NCBI RefSeq assembly: GCF_000244915.1 | Contig: NZ_CM001442.1 | Coordinates: 4,650,001 to 4,714,000, forward strand | From: Bradyrhizobium sp. WSM471 | GTDB lineage: Bacteria > Pseudomonadota > Alphaproteobacteria > Rhizobiales > Xanthobacteraceae | DNA length: 64,000 nucleotides | Direction: 5' to 3' | Shown: positions 18,526 to 29,084 of the stretch, piece by piece | Layout of the letters: every line of letters starts with the position of its first letter | How positions within the stretch are numbered: the stretch's first letter is position 1 | The notes under the pieces: generated by a model | Seen by the model: only the letters and a program-made list of their open reading frames with translations | Database searches by the model: none | What the model was told of the DNA's origin: nothing | Program-made: the position numbers and the translations under genes

Positions 18526-20814
18526 TCAATCGTCGGCCTGCAAGTCGGTCTCCGCCGGCGTTGCGTCCTTGATGCGGGGCGCGGTCGCCTTCGGCGCAAG
18601 GCTGCCGTCGAAATCACCCTCACCGGCGCCGGCCGGCAACCAGGGGCGGCTCGTGCCTCTCGCCCTTACCGTCTGAACCACAAAACCGTCACCACGCCGC
18701 GTCAGCGCCAGCGCGCTCTGGCTGGCGAGTCGCTGCCGATCGACCACCATCGCCGCGCAATCGGGCGGCGTGGGACGTGTCGTCACCACCAGCGCGGCCC
18801 GACTGCAATCGTCCGCGAGAGCGTCGACGCGCAGTGCCAGCGCGACCAGCCTCCCGTCGGCCAGTGGCGTCACGCAGCCGGATTCGTCACAGGACACGCC
18901 ATCGGCCAGCGAGGCTCTGCCGGCATCGCGCGGATCGGCGTCGGCAGCGAGCCATTCCTTGAGCAGAAAGCTGTCCTTGTTGGTCCTGATCAGGTGCAGA
19001 TATCCGTCCCTGCCCCGCACCGCGACGCTCGCGCCATCCCCGGCAATCAGGATGTCGGGCTGCCGCGCCGACAGTCCCCAGAGGATCGCTGCCAGCAGCA
19101 CCAGGGCGCCGGACCAGCGCAGCGGCGTGCGCAACAAGCCCAGCACGATGATTCCCAGGCTCGCCGCGATCAGCGGCGCGATCCCGAACGCCGGGATGCG
19201 GCCGACCGCGCCCGGCAAGGCCGCGACCCAGCGGGAGACCGCGACCATCCACTCGATGCCGATCCCCATCAGCCACCAGAACACGCTGTCCAGCCCGAAC
19301 GGCGCAGCAAGCAGCCCCAACAGTCCCGCCGGCATCACCAGCGCCGAGACCACCGGCATCGCGCCGAGATTGGCGAGCACGCCGAACGGCGTGACACGGT
19401 GGAAATGGAACGCGGCATAGGGCGTAGTCGCAAGTCCCGCAATCAGCGAGGCCATGAACAGCATCGCGATCTCGCGCCCACCCCACATCGCAATGCGCGC
19501 GGTCGCCGAATGGTCCGGCGAGGCAAACAAATTGGGCATGCCGATCTGCACCAGCGCCACCAGCCCCAGCGTTGCCGCAAACGACATCTGAAAACTCGGA
19601 TGCACCAGCGCTTCCGGCGCGACCGCCAGCACGATCAGCGCGGCGACAGCCAACGTGCGGAAGGTGATGGCACGGCGATCGACCATCACCGCGATCAGCA
19701 CCACCGCCGTCATGAAGAACGACCTTTGCGTTGCGACCTCCGCGCCCGACAGCAGCAGGTAGAACGCGGCGGCGACCAGCGCGGCGGCGGCCGACCATTT
19801 CTTGATGGCGAAGCCGGCCGCCAGTCCCGGAACCAAAGCGAGCAGCGCGCGCACCGCGAAGAACACGACACCGGCCACGACGGCCATGTGATAACCGGAG
19901 ATCGAGAGCACGTGGCCGAGGCCGGAGATGAACATCGCATCGTTGACGGGCGTGGTGATCGCATCGCGTCGCCCGGTGAGCAGCGCAGTCGCGATCGCCC
20001 GGTTGTCGCCGTCGAGCGTCGCCCGGATGCGGGCATCGATCGCATCGCGCAAGCCTTGCATGAAGGCCGCATAACGCAGCCGCCAACCGGCGGTCTCAGG
20101 GGGCGCCGCCACCGTGATGGCGCCCATTGCGAAGCCGGAGGCGCCGATGCCCTGGAAGAACATGTCGCGCGAAAAGTCGTAACTGCCGGGCCGCACCGGC
20201 GCGAGCGGCGGCATCAGCCGCGCCTTGAGCTGAACGAAGCTGCCGACCTCCGGCGCGGTGCCCTTGCGGACCGACAGGCGCACGCGCTCGAGCCTGACGT
20301 CGCTACGCTGCGCCTCCATCGCGGTGACGCGCAGCACGAAACGATCTGTGCGCTCGCGGATGTCGCGGGCCTCGACGAAGCCCGACAACGACACCGAATA
20401 GAGCGCCTTTGCCAGCACCGGGTGAGCGATGCGCGCCGTCTTCCAGGTCGCGACGGCAAAGCCGGCCGCGACCGCCGCGATCATGATGGCCGGGGCGAAC
20501 AGCCGGCTCCGCCGCAACAGAGCCGCGCCGAGCAGGAGCGCGATGGCGGTCGTGGCAACGACCCACAGCACCGGCTCATGATCTGCGGAGAAATAAAGCG
20601 CGATGCCGCAGCCAAACGCCACGGGCACCCACGGCAACAACCGCCCGGCGCCAGCCTCGGCGCGTAGCCACACGCGGAGGGTCTCGGCCAGCGATGTCCA
20701 GAGGTCGAGGCCTGCAGGCGCAAGGCCGCTGGCAGACGCGGTGCGGCCCCCGGGCCACGTCCCCGCGATCCCCTGCGACCGTACCGTCCGGCCCGGCTCC
20801 GCCATTCCCTGCAC
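18526..20814 (-). CDS. comEC: ComEC/Rec2-family inner-membrane protein
   Basis: Predicted DNA-uptake channel homologue. The 762 residues hold an N-terminal DUF4131-like region with membrane helices (about 60-120), an OB-like soluble part (to about 250), and the Competence domain with many helices. The latter carries the hallmark FISGLGHVLSISGYHMAVVAG followed by ATQRSFFMTAVVLIAVMVDRR and the helical bundle to about 560. The remaining C-terminal part is shorter than a full metallo-beta-lactamase domain and lacks an obvious HxHxDH motif, as in many proteobacterial ComEC. The start is uncertain: GTG 20814 or ATG three codons later. No other competence genes are visible here. Confidence 0.9.
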   Translation of the reverse strand: MQGMAEPGRTVRSQGIAGTWPGGRTASASGLAPAGLDLWTSLAETLRVWLRAEAGAGRLLPWVPVAFGCGIALYFSADHEPVLWVVATTAIALLLGAALLRRSRLFAPAIMIAAVAAGFAVATWKTARIAHPVLAKALYSVSLSGFVEARDIRERTDRFVLRVTAMEAQRSDVRLERVRLSVRKGTAPEVGSFVQLKARLMPPLAPVRPGSYDFSRDMFFQGIGASGFAMGAITVAAPPETAGWRLRYAAFMQGLRDAIDARIRATLDGDNRAIATALLTGRRDAITTPVNDAMFISGLGHVLSISGYHMAVVAGVVFFAVRALLALVPGLAAGFAIKKWSAAAALVAAAFYLLLSGAEVATQRSFFMTAVVLIAVMVDRRAITFRTLAVAALIVLAVAPEALVHPSFQMSFAATLGLVALVQIGMPNLFASPDHSATARIAMWGGREIAMLFMASLIAGLATTPYAAFHFHRVTPFGVLANLGAMPVVSALVMPAGLLGLLAAPFGLDSVFWWLMGIGIEWMVAVSRWVAALPGAVGRIPAFGIAPLIAASLGIIVLGLLRTPLRWSGALVLLAAILWGLSARQPDILIAGDGASVAVRGRDGYLHLIRTNKDSFLLKEWLAADADPRDAGRASLADGVSCDESGCVTPLADGRLVALALRVDALADDCSRAALVVTTRPTPPDCAAMVVDRQRLASQSALALTRRGDGFVVQTVRARGTSRPWLPAGAGEGDFDGSLAPKATAPRIKDATPAETDLQADD

Positions 20815-20900
20815 TCGATAATACGCAACGAAGCGAGAAGCTACCGGAACGTGCAGGCGGGCGGATAGCGGTACGGATCAGGAACGAAAGGGCGCGACCG

Positions 20901-21134
20901 CTACTTTTCCTCTTCCATCGTCACCGCGACATCCGCCTTGGCCGACAGCCGGACCTTGTTGCCCTCGATGTCGGCGACGAGGCCCTTGTCGATGAAGTGA
21001 TGATGTCCCTTGTGGCTGCCCTCGCCGCTGTCCTTCTTGGTCAGCTTGATGCGATTGCCTTCGACCTTGTCGACGGTGCCGATGTGGACGCCATCGGCGC
21101 CGATGACTTCCATATGCTCTGCGATGTTCTGCAT
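20901..21134 (-). CDS. DUF2171-domain small protein
   Basis: The start is placed at MQNIAEHMEVIGADG; a GTG or longer frame to 21176 adds an unlikely leader. The 77 residues match the DUF2171 pattern: HMEVIGADGVHIGTVDKVEG, then KLTKKDSG, a histidine-rich HKGHHHFIDKGLVADIEG and KVRLS. The fold is PRC-barrel-like in appearance. It is cytosolic by sequence, with no signal peptide. Such genes are frequent in stress-related neighbourhoods of rhizobia, but the function is unknown. It lies between comEC and an NTF2-like gene on the same strand. Confidence 0.8.
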   Translation of the reverse strand: MQNIAEHMEVIGADGVHIGTVDKVEGNRIKLTKKDSGEGSHKGHHHFIDKGLVADIEGNKVRLSAKADVAVTMEEEK

Positions 21135-21219
21135 GGTGGGTTCCTTGTTGGACCCACCCCAACGCGCGGGATGCAAGTTCGTTCTCTCACGAGAATGACG
21201 AAGCCGTGTGCCCGACTGG

Positions 21220-21624
21220 TCAGATCAGCGGCGCCTGCGACGAAGCATGGTGATTGACGATCTTCCAGTCGCCGTCCTCGCGAATGATGACCCAGCTCAT
21301 CTTGACCGAGAAATTGGGACGTTCGCCGGCGAGATCGAACGAGATGGTTGCAGCCATGTTGATCAGATCAGGACCTGCCCTCGCCGCATTCACTTCGGAG
21401 AACACCGCGCTCGGTTTGCGCCAGCGTGGCAGGCCATTGAAATAGTCTGCGACGCCGTCCCTGCCCTGGTAGAGCTTCGGGTTGGAGCCGAAGAAGAAGG
21501 CATTCTTCGAATACAGAGACGAGAGGGCAGCGGCGTCGAGCATGGCGAAGCCGGCGCGCCATTTCGCGATGATGGCGGAAACGATGGCGTCGGCTTCGTC
21601 GCTCATTGTGGTCTCGCAGCTCAT
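21220..21624 (-). CDS. SnoaL/NTF2-like fold protein
   Basis: A single cone-shaped NTF2-like domain of 134 residues. Typical features are the N-terminal helices (DAIVSAIIAKWRAGFAMLDAAALSSLYS), the strand NAFFFGSNPKLYQGRDGVADYF, and the closing strands VKMSWVIIREDGDWKIVNHHAS. This is the pattern of the DUF4440/SgcJ group. No catalytic role can be assigned. It begins at an ATG that follows the glnS TGA after one base (TGAAATG), with a second ATG at 21606 as alternative, so it is likely translated from the glnS transcript. Confidence 0.75.
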   Translation of the reverse strand: MSCETTMSDEADAIVSAIIAKWRAGFAMLDAAALSSLYSKNAFFFGSNPKLYQGRDGVADYFNGLPRWRKPSAVFSEVNAARAGPDLINMAATISFDLAGERPNFSVKMSWVIIREDGDWKIVNHHASSQAPLI

Positions 21625-21625
21625 T

Positions 21626-23302
21626 TCAGCCTTTAGCCACTTCCTTCGCGAACGTGTCGCGCAGGCCGATGGTCCTGGAAAATACCGGTCTGCCGGGGGT
21701 CGAGTCCTTGTCGCGCACGAAATAGCCCTGGCGCTCGAACTGCATCGGCTCGGTCGAATTGCTTTTCGCAACCGACGCCTCGACGCAGGCATCAGCGAGA
21801 ATTTCCAGCGACTGCGGATTGAGGTCGGCGGCGAAGTTCGAGGCGTCCGGGCTCGGACTGGCAAACAGCTGGTTGTAGACGCGGATTTCCGCGGGCACGG
21901 ATGTTGCCGCCGACAGCCAGTGCATTGTGGCCTTGACCTTGCGGCCGTCGGGCGCGTTACCGCCCTTGGTCGCGGGATCGTAGGTGCAACGCAATTCCAC
22001 CACTTCGCCGGCATCGTTCTTGATCACGCCGGTGCACTTGACGAAATAGGCGTAGCGCAGCCGCACCTCGTTGCCCGGCGACAGACGAAAGAACTTTTTC
22101 GGCGGGTTCTCCATGAAATCGTCCTGCTCGATATAGAGCTCACGGCCGAACGTGATCTTCCGGGTTCCGGCGGAGGGATCGTCCGGATGATTGATCGCCT
22201 CGAGCTCCTCGGTCTGCCCTTCCGGATAATTCTCGATCACGACCTTGAGCGGCTTCAGCACCGCCATGCGCCGCTGCGATGTCCGGTTCAGCTCCTCGCG
22301 AATGCAGAACTCGAGCATGCCGACGTCGACGACGCTGTTGGCCTTCGCCACGCCGATGCGCTTGACGAATTCGCGAAGGGCGGCCGGCGGCACGCCGCGG
22401 CGGCGCATCCCCGCCATGGTCGGCATGCGCGGATCGTCCCAGCCCGCGACATGGCCCTCGCGGACGAGCTGGGTCAGCACGCGCTTGGACAGCAGCGTGT
22501 AGGTCAGGTTCAGCCGCGCGAATTCGTACTGATGCGGTTTCGACGGCACCGGCAGCTTCTCGATGAACCACTCATAGAGCGGCCGGTGATCCTCGAACTC
22601 CAGCGTGCAGATCGAGTGCGTGATGCCCTCGATCGCATCCGACTGGCCGTGGGCATAGTCGTAGCTCGGATAGATGCTCCACTTGGTCCCGGTGCGCGGA
22701 TGGTGCGCATGCAGGATGCGGTACAGCACGGGGTCGCGCAGATTGATGTTGCCCGCACCCATGTCGATCTTGGCCCGCAGCACGCGCGCGCCGTTCGGGA
22801 ATTCGCCCGCCTTCATGCGTCGGAAGAGATCGAGATTTTCATCCACGCTGCGATCGCGGAACGGCGAGTTCTTGCCGGGCTCGGTCAGCGTGCCGCGCGC
22901 AAGACGAATCTCCTCCTGGGTCTGGTCGTCCACATAGGCGAGCCCGTCGCGGATCAGCTGCTCCGCCCATTCGTAGAGGCGGTCGAAATAGTCCGAGGCG
23001 AAGAACAGGTTCTTGCCCCAGTCGAAGCCGAGCCAGCGCACGTCGGCCTGGATGGAATCGATATATTCCTGCTCTTCCTTGACCGGGTTGGTGTCGTCGA
23101 AGCGCAGATGGCAGCGGCCCGGAAACTCCTGGGCGATGCCGAAATTGAGCGCGATCGACTTGGCGTGGCCGATATGCAGGTAACCGTTCGGCTCCGGCGG
23201 GAACCGGGTCACGATCTCCTTGTATTTGGCCTGCTCGAGGTCGGCCTGGATGATGTCACGAATGAAATCGCGCCCAACCTCGTTCGCCACCGGTTCTGTC
23301 AT
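21626..23302 (-). CDS. glnS: Glutaminyl-tRNA synthetase
   Basis: Class I synthetase charging tRNA-Gln directly. The 558 residues have the GlnRS signatures [16 protein letters not shown] (HIGH), [18 protein letters not shown], the KMSKS equivalent [11 protein letters not shown] and WDDPRMPT. The C-terminal anticodon-binding beta-barrels run from about residue 340 to the end, with no YqeY extension. Most alphaproteobacteria lack GlnRS and use GatCAB instead, so this is a lineage feature. It is divergent from gltX across a short intergenic region, pairing the two related enzymes. Confidence 0.95.
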   Translation of the reverse strand: MTEPVANEVGRDFIRDIIQADLEQAKYKEIVTRFPPEPNGYLHIGHAKSIALNFGIAQEFPGRCHLRFDDTNPVKEEQEYIDSIQADVRWLGFDWGKNLFFASDYFDRLYEWAEQLIRDGLAYVDDQTQEEIRLARGTLTEPGKNSPFRDRSVDENLDLFRRMKAGEFPNGARVLRAKIDMGAGNINLRDPVLYRILHAHHPRTGTKWSIYPSYDYAHGQSDAIEGITHSICTLEFEDHRPLYEWFIEKLPVPSKPHQYEFARLNLTYTLLSKRVLTQLVREGHVAGWDDPRMPTMAGMRRRGVPPAALREFVKRIGVAKANSVVDVGMLEFCIREELNRTSQRRMAVLKPLKVVIENYPEGQTEELEAINHPDDPSAGTRKITFGRELYIEQDDFMENPPKKFFRLSPGNEVRLRYAYFVKCTGVIKNDAGEVVELRCTYDPATKGGNAPDGRKVKATMHWLSAATSVPAEIRVYNQLFASPSPDASNFAADLNPQSLEILADACVEASVAKSNSTEPMQFERQGYFVRDKDSTPGRPVFSRTIGLRDTFAKEVAKG

Positions 23303-23458
23303 TACGAAAATCCTGTAGGGAAATCAGCGGCCCTTCTGCCAAATTCGGGACGCTGAGCCAAGGGCTTAAGCAAGGCCTTAAGCCGTCCGCTGCCGGGCTT
23401 TAGTTATGCACCGGTCCTGTTATATACCACCGCCTCCAATGCATAGGCCTTGCCAAGA

Positions 23459-24886
23459 ATGACCTCTCCCGTCGTCACCCGCTTCGCTCCCTCGCCGACC
23501 GGCTTCCTCCATATCGGGGGCGCGCGCACGGCCCTGTTCAACTGGCTCTATGCGAAGAAGCACGGCGGCAAGATGCTGCTCCGGATCGAGGACACCGACC
23601 GGGAGCGCTCCACCGAGGCCGCGATCGGCGCCATCCTCGACGGCCTGAAATGGCTGGAGCTCGGCTGGGATGGCGATGTCATCTACCAGTTCAGCCGCGC
23701 CGCCCGCCACCGCGAGGTCGCCGAGCAGCTGCTCGCCGACGGTAAGGCCTATCGCTGCTACGCCACCGCCGAGGAGCTGACCGCGATGCGCGAGAAGGCG
23801 CGCGCAGAGGGGCGTACCCGCCTCTATGACGGTCTGTGGCGCGACCGCGATCCGGCGACGGCCCCAACCGACGTGAAGCCCACCATCCGGCTCCGCGCGC
23901 CGCAGACCGGCGAGACCGTGATCGACGATCAGGTCCAGGGCCGCGTGGTCTGGCAGAACGAGAATCTCGACGACCTCGTCCTGCTGCGCGGCGATGGCAA
24001 CCCGACCTACATGCTCGCCGTGGTGGTCGACGACCACGACATGGGTGTCACCCATGTCATCCGCGGCGACGACCATCTGATCAACGCGGCCCGCCAAAAG
24101 CAGATCTACGACGCGATGGGCTGGACGCTGCCGAGCATGTCCCACATCCCCCTGATCCACGGCCCGGACGGTTCGAAGCTCTCCAAGAGGCACGGCGCGC
24201 TTGGCGTCGATGCCTACCGCGCCATGGGATACCTCCCGGCCGCGCTCCGCAATTATCTCGTCCGGCTCGGCTGGAGCCACGGCGACCAGGAGATCTTCTC
24301 CACCGAGGAGATGATCGCCGCCTTCGACCTCGCCAGCGTCGGCCGCGCAGCAGCGCGCTTCGACTTCGCCAAGCTGGAAAACCTCAACGGCCACTACATC
24401 CGCAATGCCGACGATCAATCACTCGTGAAGATGTTCGAGGACGTGCTGGACCACGTCGTGCCCAGCCGCGACGAGCTTAAGGCCAAGTTAAACGACACCA
24501 CGCGCGCGCAGCTCCTGAAGGCCATGCCGGCCCTGAAGGAGCGCGCCAAGACGCTGATCGAGCTGATCGACGGCGCCTATTTCATCTTCGCCGATCGGCC
24601 GCTGGAGCTTGATCCGAAGGCGGCAGCGCTGCTGACGCCTGAGAACCGCAAGCTGATTGGCCAACTTCATTCCGCGCTGGAGAAAGTCGAGACTTGGAGC
24701 GCGGCCAATGCGGAAGCCGCGCTGCGCGCCTTTGCCGAGGAAAATAGTCTCAAGCTCGGTGCGGTCGCCCAGCCGCTGCGGGCGGCGCTGACCGGGCGGA
24801 CGACCTCGCCCGGCATATTCGAGGTCTTGGACGTCCTCGGACGCCAGGAAAGCCTGGGCCGGCTCAAAGATCAGGCCAAGGAGTAG
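23459..24886 (+). CDS. gltX: Glutamyl-tRNA synthetase
   Basis: Class I synthetase attaching glutamate to tRNA-Glu. The start at the ATG giving [15 protein letters not shown] is chosen over a TTG three codons upstream; 475 residues. The HIGH motif appears as [28 protein letters not shown] follows, and KMSKS appears as [10 protein letters not shown]. The alpha-helical anticodon-binding region occupies about 320-475. gltA follows after about 190 bases. The last codons and stop are part of a 15-base near-perfect duplication, GGCCAAGGAGTAGGC at 24874 and GGCCAAGGACTAGGC at 24909. Confidence 0.96.
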   Translation: MTSPVVTRFAPSPTGFLHIGGARTALFNWLYAKKHGGKMLLRIEDTDRERSTEAAIGAILDGLKWLELGWDGDVIYQFSRAARHREVAEQLLADGKAYRCYATAEELTAMREKARAEGRTRLYDGLWRDRDPATAPTDVKPTIRLRAPQTGETVIDDQVQGRVVWQNENLDDLVLLRGDGNPTYMLAVVVDDHDMGVTHVIRGDDHLINAARQKQIYDAMGWTLPSMSHIPLIHGPDGSKLSKRHGALGVDAYRAMGYLPAALRNYLVRLGWSHGDQEIFSTEEMIAAFDLASVGRAAARFDFAKLENLNGHYIRNADDQSLVKMFEDVLDHVVPSRDELKAKLNDTTRAQLLKAMPALKERAKTLIELIDGAYFIFADRPLELDPKAAALLTPENRKLIGQLHSALEKVETWSAANAEAALRAFAEENSLKLGAVAQPLRAALTGRTTSPGIFEVLDVLGRQESLGRLKDQAKE

Positions 24887-25079
24887 GCCGAGGACCGAGC
24901 CGAGGACCGGCCAAGGACTAGGCTACGACGTAAGTCGACCATGCGCGGCGCCATCTTGCAGCGCACACAGCAATAATATACCCATCTCAGCCGTACCTTC
25001 TGGAACATCCGGCCTGCCCCGCGATATCTCATCGGGGCCTCCGGGTCCGGCCCGTTTCACCATACATCGGGGACCTCTG

Positions 25080-26384
<1,305 letters not shown>

Positions 26385-26409
26385 GGTCGAGCCATCACGG
26401 CTTTCGAAG

Positions 26410-26443
26410 CGGCGCCATCTCCCGATGGCGCCGTTTTTGTTTT
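26410..26443 (+). terminator. Rho-independent terminator of gltA
   Basis: A perfect 9-bp stem CGGCGCCAT / ATGGCGCCG closes a CTCCCG loop (26410-26433) and is followed by TTTTTGTTTT, 25 bases after the gltA stop. Confidence 0.92.
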
Positions 26444-26530
26444 GCGCCGACACAATCTTGCTGCCGCGCACAACAACAAGTCGGCGCAATGCGTCGGCCG
26501 GCGCTTGACGTCGAAACGCTTCGCGCGCAA

Positions 26531-26551
26531 ATTCTTACTCTAAGTAAGAAT
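26531..26551 (+). promoter_or_regulatory. Operator-like palindrome over the ROK gene start
   Basis: A perfect inverted repeat, ATTCTTAC - TCTAA - GTAAGAAT. Its right arm overlaps the first ATG (26550) of the ROK regulator. It is AT-rich in a GC-rich setting, as expected for a regulator site. No second copy was seen upstream of the downstream transporter genes. Confidence 0.6.
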
Positions 26552-27740
26552 GACGACAGGGATGGAAATGCCGGAGCAGCCGAGAAGTCGGCGGCAGACG
26601 CGTGCTGCCATTTTGACTCATCTGCTTCAGTCGGGCGGGTCGTTTCGTCCGCCGCTGGCCAAGGCCGTGCGCCTGTCGGAAGCGAGCCTGTCGCGCATCC
26701 TGTTCGACCTGAAGGCCGAAGGCCTGATCGAGGAAGTGCGGCGCCCTGCCCCTTATGTCGGCGGCCCGACTGGCCTCGTGTCGCTTGATGGGACGGTGGC
26801 GCTTGCGGCTTTCGAGCTGACCACCCAGCGGCTCAGCGTCGGCGTCGGGGGCCTGTCGGGCGAACTGCACGACACCGGGGATGTGCCGCTGCCGAAGACG
26901 CCGACGGTCGCAACGGTCGGCCAGGCGTTTCGCGAGGCGATGACATTGCTGCGCGACTGGACGCGGCGCCGGCACATCCCCCTCGCGCAGATCGGCGTCT
27001 CAATTCCGGGCCTCGGCCGCTCGAGCGCATCAAGCAATCCGATCATTCCTTGCGACATCGGGCGTATCAGCGAGATGTTCGGCGCGAATTTTGCCGGCGT
27101 GCCGGTCGAGTTCACCAATTCGGTCGTCGCGCACGCCATTTTTCACCGTTGCCGCACGGAGCATTATCCATTCAGCGGCGCGCATCTCTTCGTCTTCGTC
27201 GGTCAGGGCGTCGCAGGCACCTGGATGGATGATCCGATGGAGGACGATGCCCTCCAGCCGGTCGAGCTCGGCCACATGGTGTTCGGAGCCGACGGTCCAA
27301 TTTGCCGCTGTGGTCATCATGGCTGCGTCGAGGCCTATACGTCGCTTCCGGCCCTGGCCGAGCTTCTTGGCGTCGCGGAAGCCGAGCTGCTTCAACCCGG
27401 CAGCGAATGGGTGACCGCGATACCGCTCTCGTCGCGTGTGCGGCAGGAATTGCGCCGGCGGCTGTTCCGGCTTGGCCTTGCGATCGGCAACACGCTGAAC
27501 GTGAAGCCATGCAAGGGCGTCGCGATCAGCGGCTGGCCATCGCTTCTCGCCGACGACGATCGCAGCGCGCTCGTCGAGGGGATCGACGCCTGTCTGTTGG
27601 GCGGGCGCAAGCACGCGCAAGTGTCGCTCGCTTTCGTGCCGCCGTCGAATGGCAACGATCCGCGGGCGGCGCTGGCATTCGCGGCTTTCTGCCTCGCTTG
27701 CCGCGGCGGCATGCCGGCCGCATCAATCGAGGCCGCCTGA
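26550..27740 (+). CDS. ROK-family transcriptional regulator of a sugar operon
   Basis: Predicted sugar-responsive repressor controlling the ABC operon that follows. Of 396 residues, the N-terminal winged HTH spans about 12-70 (LAKAVRLSEASLSRILFDLKAEG) and the ROK domain follows. The ROK zinc site CRCGHHGCVEAYTS and the preceding ELGHMVF (ExGH) are intact; VSIPGLG and FVGQGVAGTW mark the sugar-binding half. Kinase activity is unlikely given the HTH fusion. The first ATG lies inside the palindrome at 26531-26551; ATGs at 26562 and 26568 are alternative starts. The binding-protein gene starts 57 bases downstream. Confidence 0.87.
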   Translation: MTTGMEMPEQPRSRRQTRAAILTHLLQSGGSFRPPLAKAVRLSEASLSRILFDLKAEGLIEEVRRPAPYVGGPTGLVSLDGTVALAAFELTTQRLSVGVGGLSGELHDTGDVPLPKTPTVATVGQAFREAMTLLRDWTRRRHIPLAQIGVSIPGLGRSSASSNPIIPCDIGRISEMFGANFAGVPVEFTNSVVAHAIFHRCRTEHYPFSGAHLFVFVGQGVAGTWMDDPMEDDALQPVELGHMVFGADGPICRCGHHGCVEAYTSLPALAELLGVAEAELLQPGSEWVTAIPLSSRVRQELRRRLFRLGLAIGNTLNVKPCKGVAISGWPSLLADDDRSALVEGIDACLLGGRKHAQVSLAFVPPSNGNDPRAALAFAAFCLACRGGMPAASIEAA

Positions 27741-27797
27741 GATACCTGATGCCGCGCGGCTCTCGCGCGAAAGAGTTCACACCGGGAGGAAACTGCC

Positions 27798-29084
27798 ATG
27801 CCGATCACGACAACAAGGCGCCAACTGCTCGCCGGATCCGCGGCTGCGCTCGCACTGCCGGCCTTTGCGCGAGCGCAAGGCGCGATCAAGCCGCGTCTTA
27901 CTGCGATCTCGCAATGGTCCGCGGGCAGCGATGGGGCTGCCATCACGGCGCTCGGCAAGAAATTCGAGGAGAAAGGCGGGGTTTGGCAGCACTCGCCCGT
28001 CCCCGGCTTCACCACCGAGATGATGAACAAGCTGCGTGCCCAGATCATGGCTGGCGATCCACCGGCCTGTTCGCAGCTCAAAGGTCCCGAGATCGCGGCT
28101 TGGTCCAAGATTGCCCCGACCGTCGATCTCGATGCCGTCGTCGCTGCCGCCGGCTACGAAAAGGTTATCGCTCCGGACCTTGCAAAATTGCACAAGCCGG
28201 GGGGCAAGTGGATTGCGCTGCCTTTGCAGATCTACAGCACCAACATGCTGTTTCTCTCCAAACGCGCGATGGACAAGGCCAAGGCCGACAAGATCCCCGT
28301 CACATGGGCCGAGTTCAACGACCTCGCCGAGAAGATGAAAGCAGGCGGCGTCCCCTATCCCATCGCCAACGGTGGCACCCGCCCGGACGACGGCCAAAAA
28401 TTCGAAGCCGCTTTGGCAGGCATCAGTCCCACTGCATACCGCGCAGCCCTCATGAATCTGGACAAGAAGGCCCTGGAGGGTCCCGAAATAAAGGCTGCCT
28501 TCGTCCAGGTGCGCAAGATTGCCGACTGGATGGACCCCAACGTCGGCGCCCAGCACTTTTCGACCAACCTGAAGCGTTTCGTCGACGGCGACATGGGCAT
28601 GATGATCATGGGCGGGTGGGCGCAGGGCGTGTTGCGCAACGCGGGTTTCAAGTTCGAGGACTTCATCATCGCCCCGGGCCCGAGCGACAATAGCAAGCCT
28701 GTCTTCCTGCTGAATGCCGATGCCTTCATATTCTGGCAGCGCAAGGAGCCCGACCTGCAAGCCGGTCAGAAGCTGATGGCCCAGCTCGTCATGGATCCAG
28801 CGATCCAGACCATGTATTCGCAGATCACGGGATCGATCCCCGTGCGCACCGATGTCGATCTGTCCGGCGAAGGCTGGTCGGACGGGCAACGGCGGACCGC
28901 AGCAGCCCTGAAAGACGCGATCGCCAGCAATCAGGCCGTCCTCAGTCTCGCGCACAACATGGCGCAGGAAAACGGGATGACCGCAGCGATCATCGACGTG
29001 ATCACGGAGTACGTGAAAAACAAGACGATCAAGCCCGAGCAAGCGGTCACTCGCCTTGCCGAGGCCGTCGAGGGCGCACGTTGA
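27798..29084 (+). CDS. Carbohydrate ABC transporter substrate-binding protein
   Basis: Periplasmic solute receptor for the importer encoded downstream. Of 428 residues, the export signal TTRRQLLAGSAAALALPAFARAQ carries a twin-arginine start (RRQLL) and ends near residue 26. The rest is a cluster B (family 1) sugar-binding fold: TAISQWSAGSDGAAI, VTWAEFNDLAEKMK, FVDGDMGMMIMGGWAQG. Substrate cannot be fixed by sequence alone; neighbours suggest an aldose. A GGGAGGAAA ribosome site precedes the ATG. Its stop overlaps the TTG start of the first permease. Confidence 0.92.
   Translation: MPITTTRRQLLAGSAAALALPAFARAQGAIKPRLTAISQWSAGSDGAAITALGKKFEEKGGVWQHSPVPGFTTEMMNKLRAQIMAGDPPACSQLKGPEIAAWSKIAPTVDLDAVVAAAGYEKVIAPDLAKLHKPGGKWIALPLQIYSTNMLFLSKRAMDKAKADKIPVTWAEFNDLAEKMKAGGVPYPIANGGTRPDDGQKFEAALAGISPTAYRAALMNLDKKALEGPEIKAAFVQVRKIADWMDPNVGAQHFSTNLKRFVDGDMGMMIMGGWAQGVLRNAGFKFEDFIIAPGPSDNSKPVFLLNADAFIFWQRKEPDLQAGQKLMAQLVMDPAIQTMYSQITGSIPVRTDVDLSGEGWSDGQRRTAAALKDAIASNQAVLSLAHNMAQENGMTAAIIDVITEYVKNKTIKPEQAVTRLAEAVEGAR

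Noticed and set aside
18445..20667. 740-codon plus-strand frame opposite comEC
   Set aside because: Arg/Gln/His-rich composition typical of antisense to a hydrophobic membrane protein; the minus-strand frame carries ComEC motifs.
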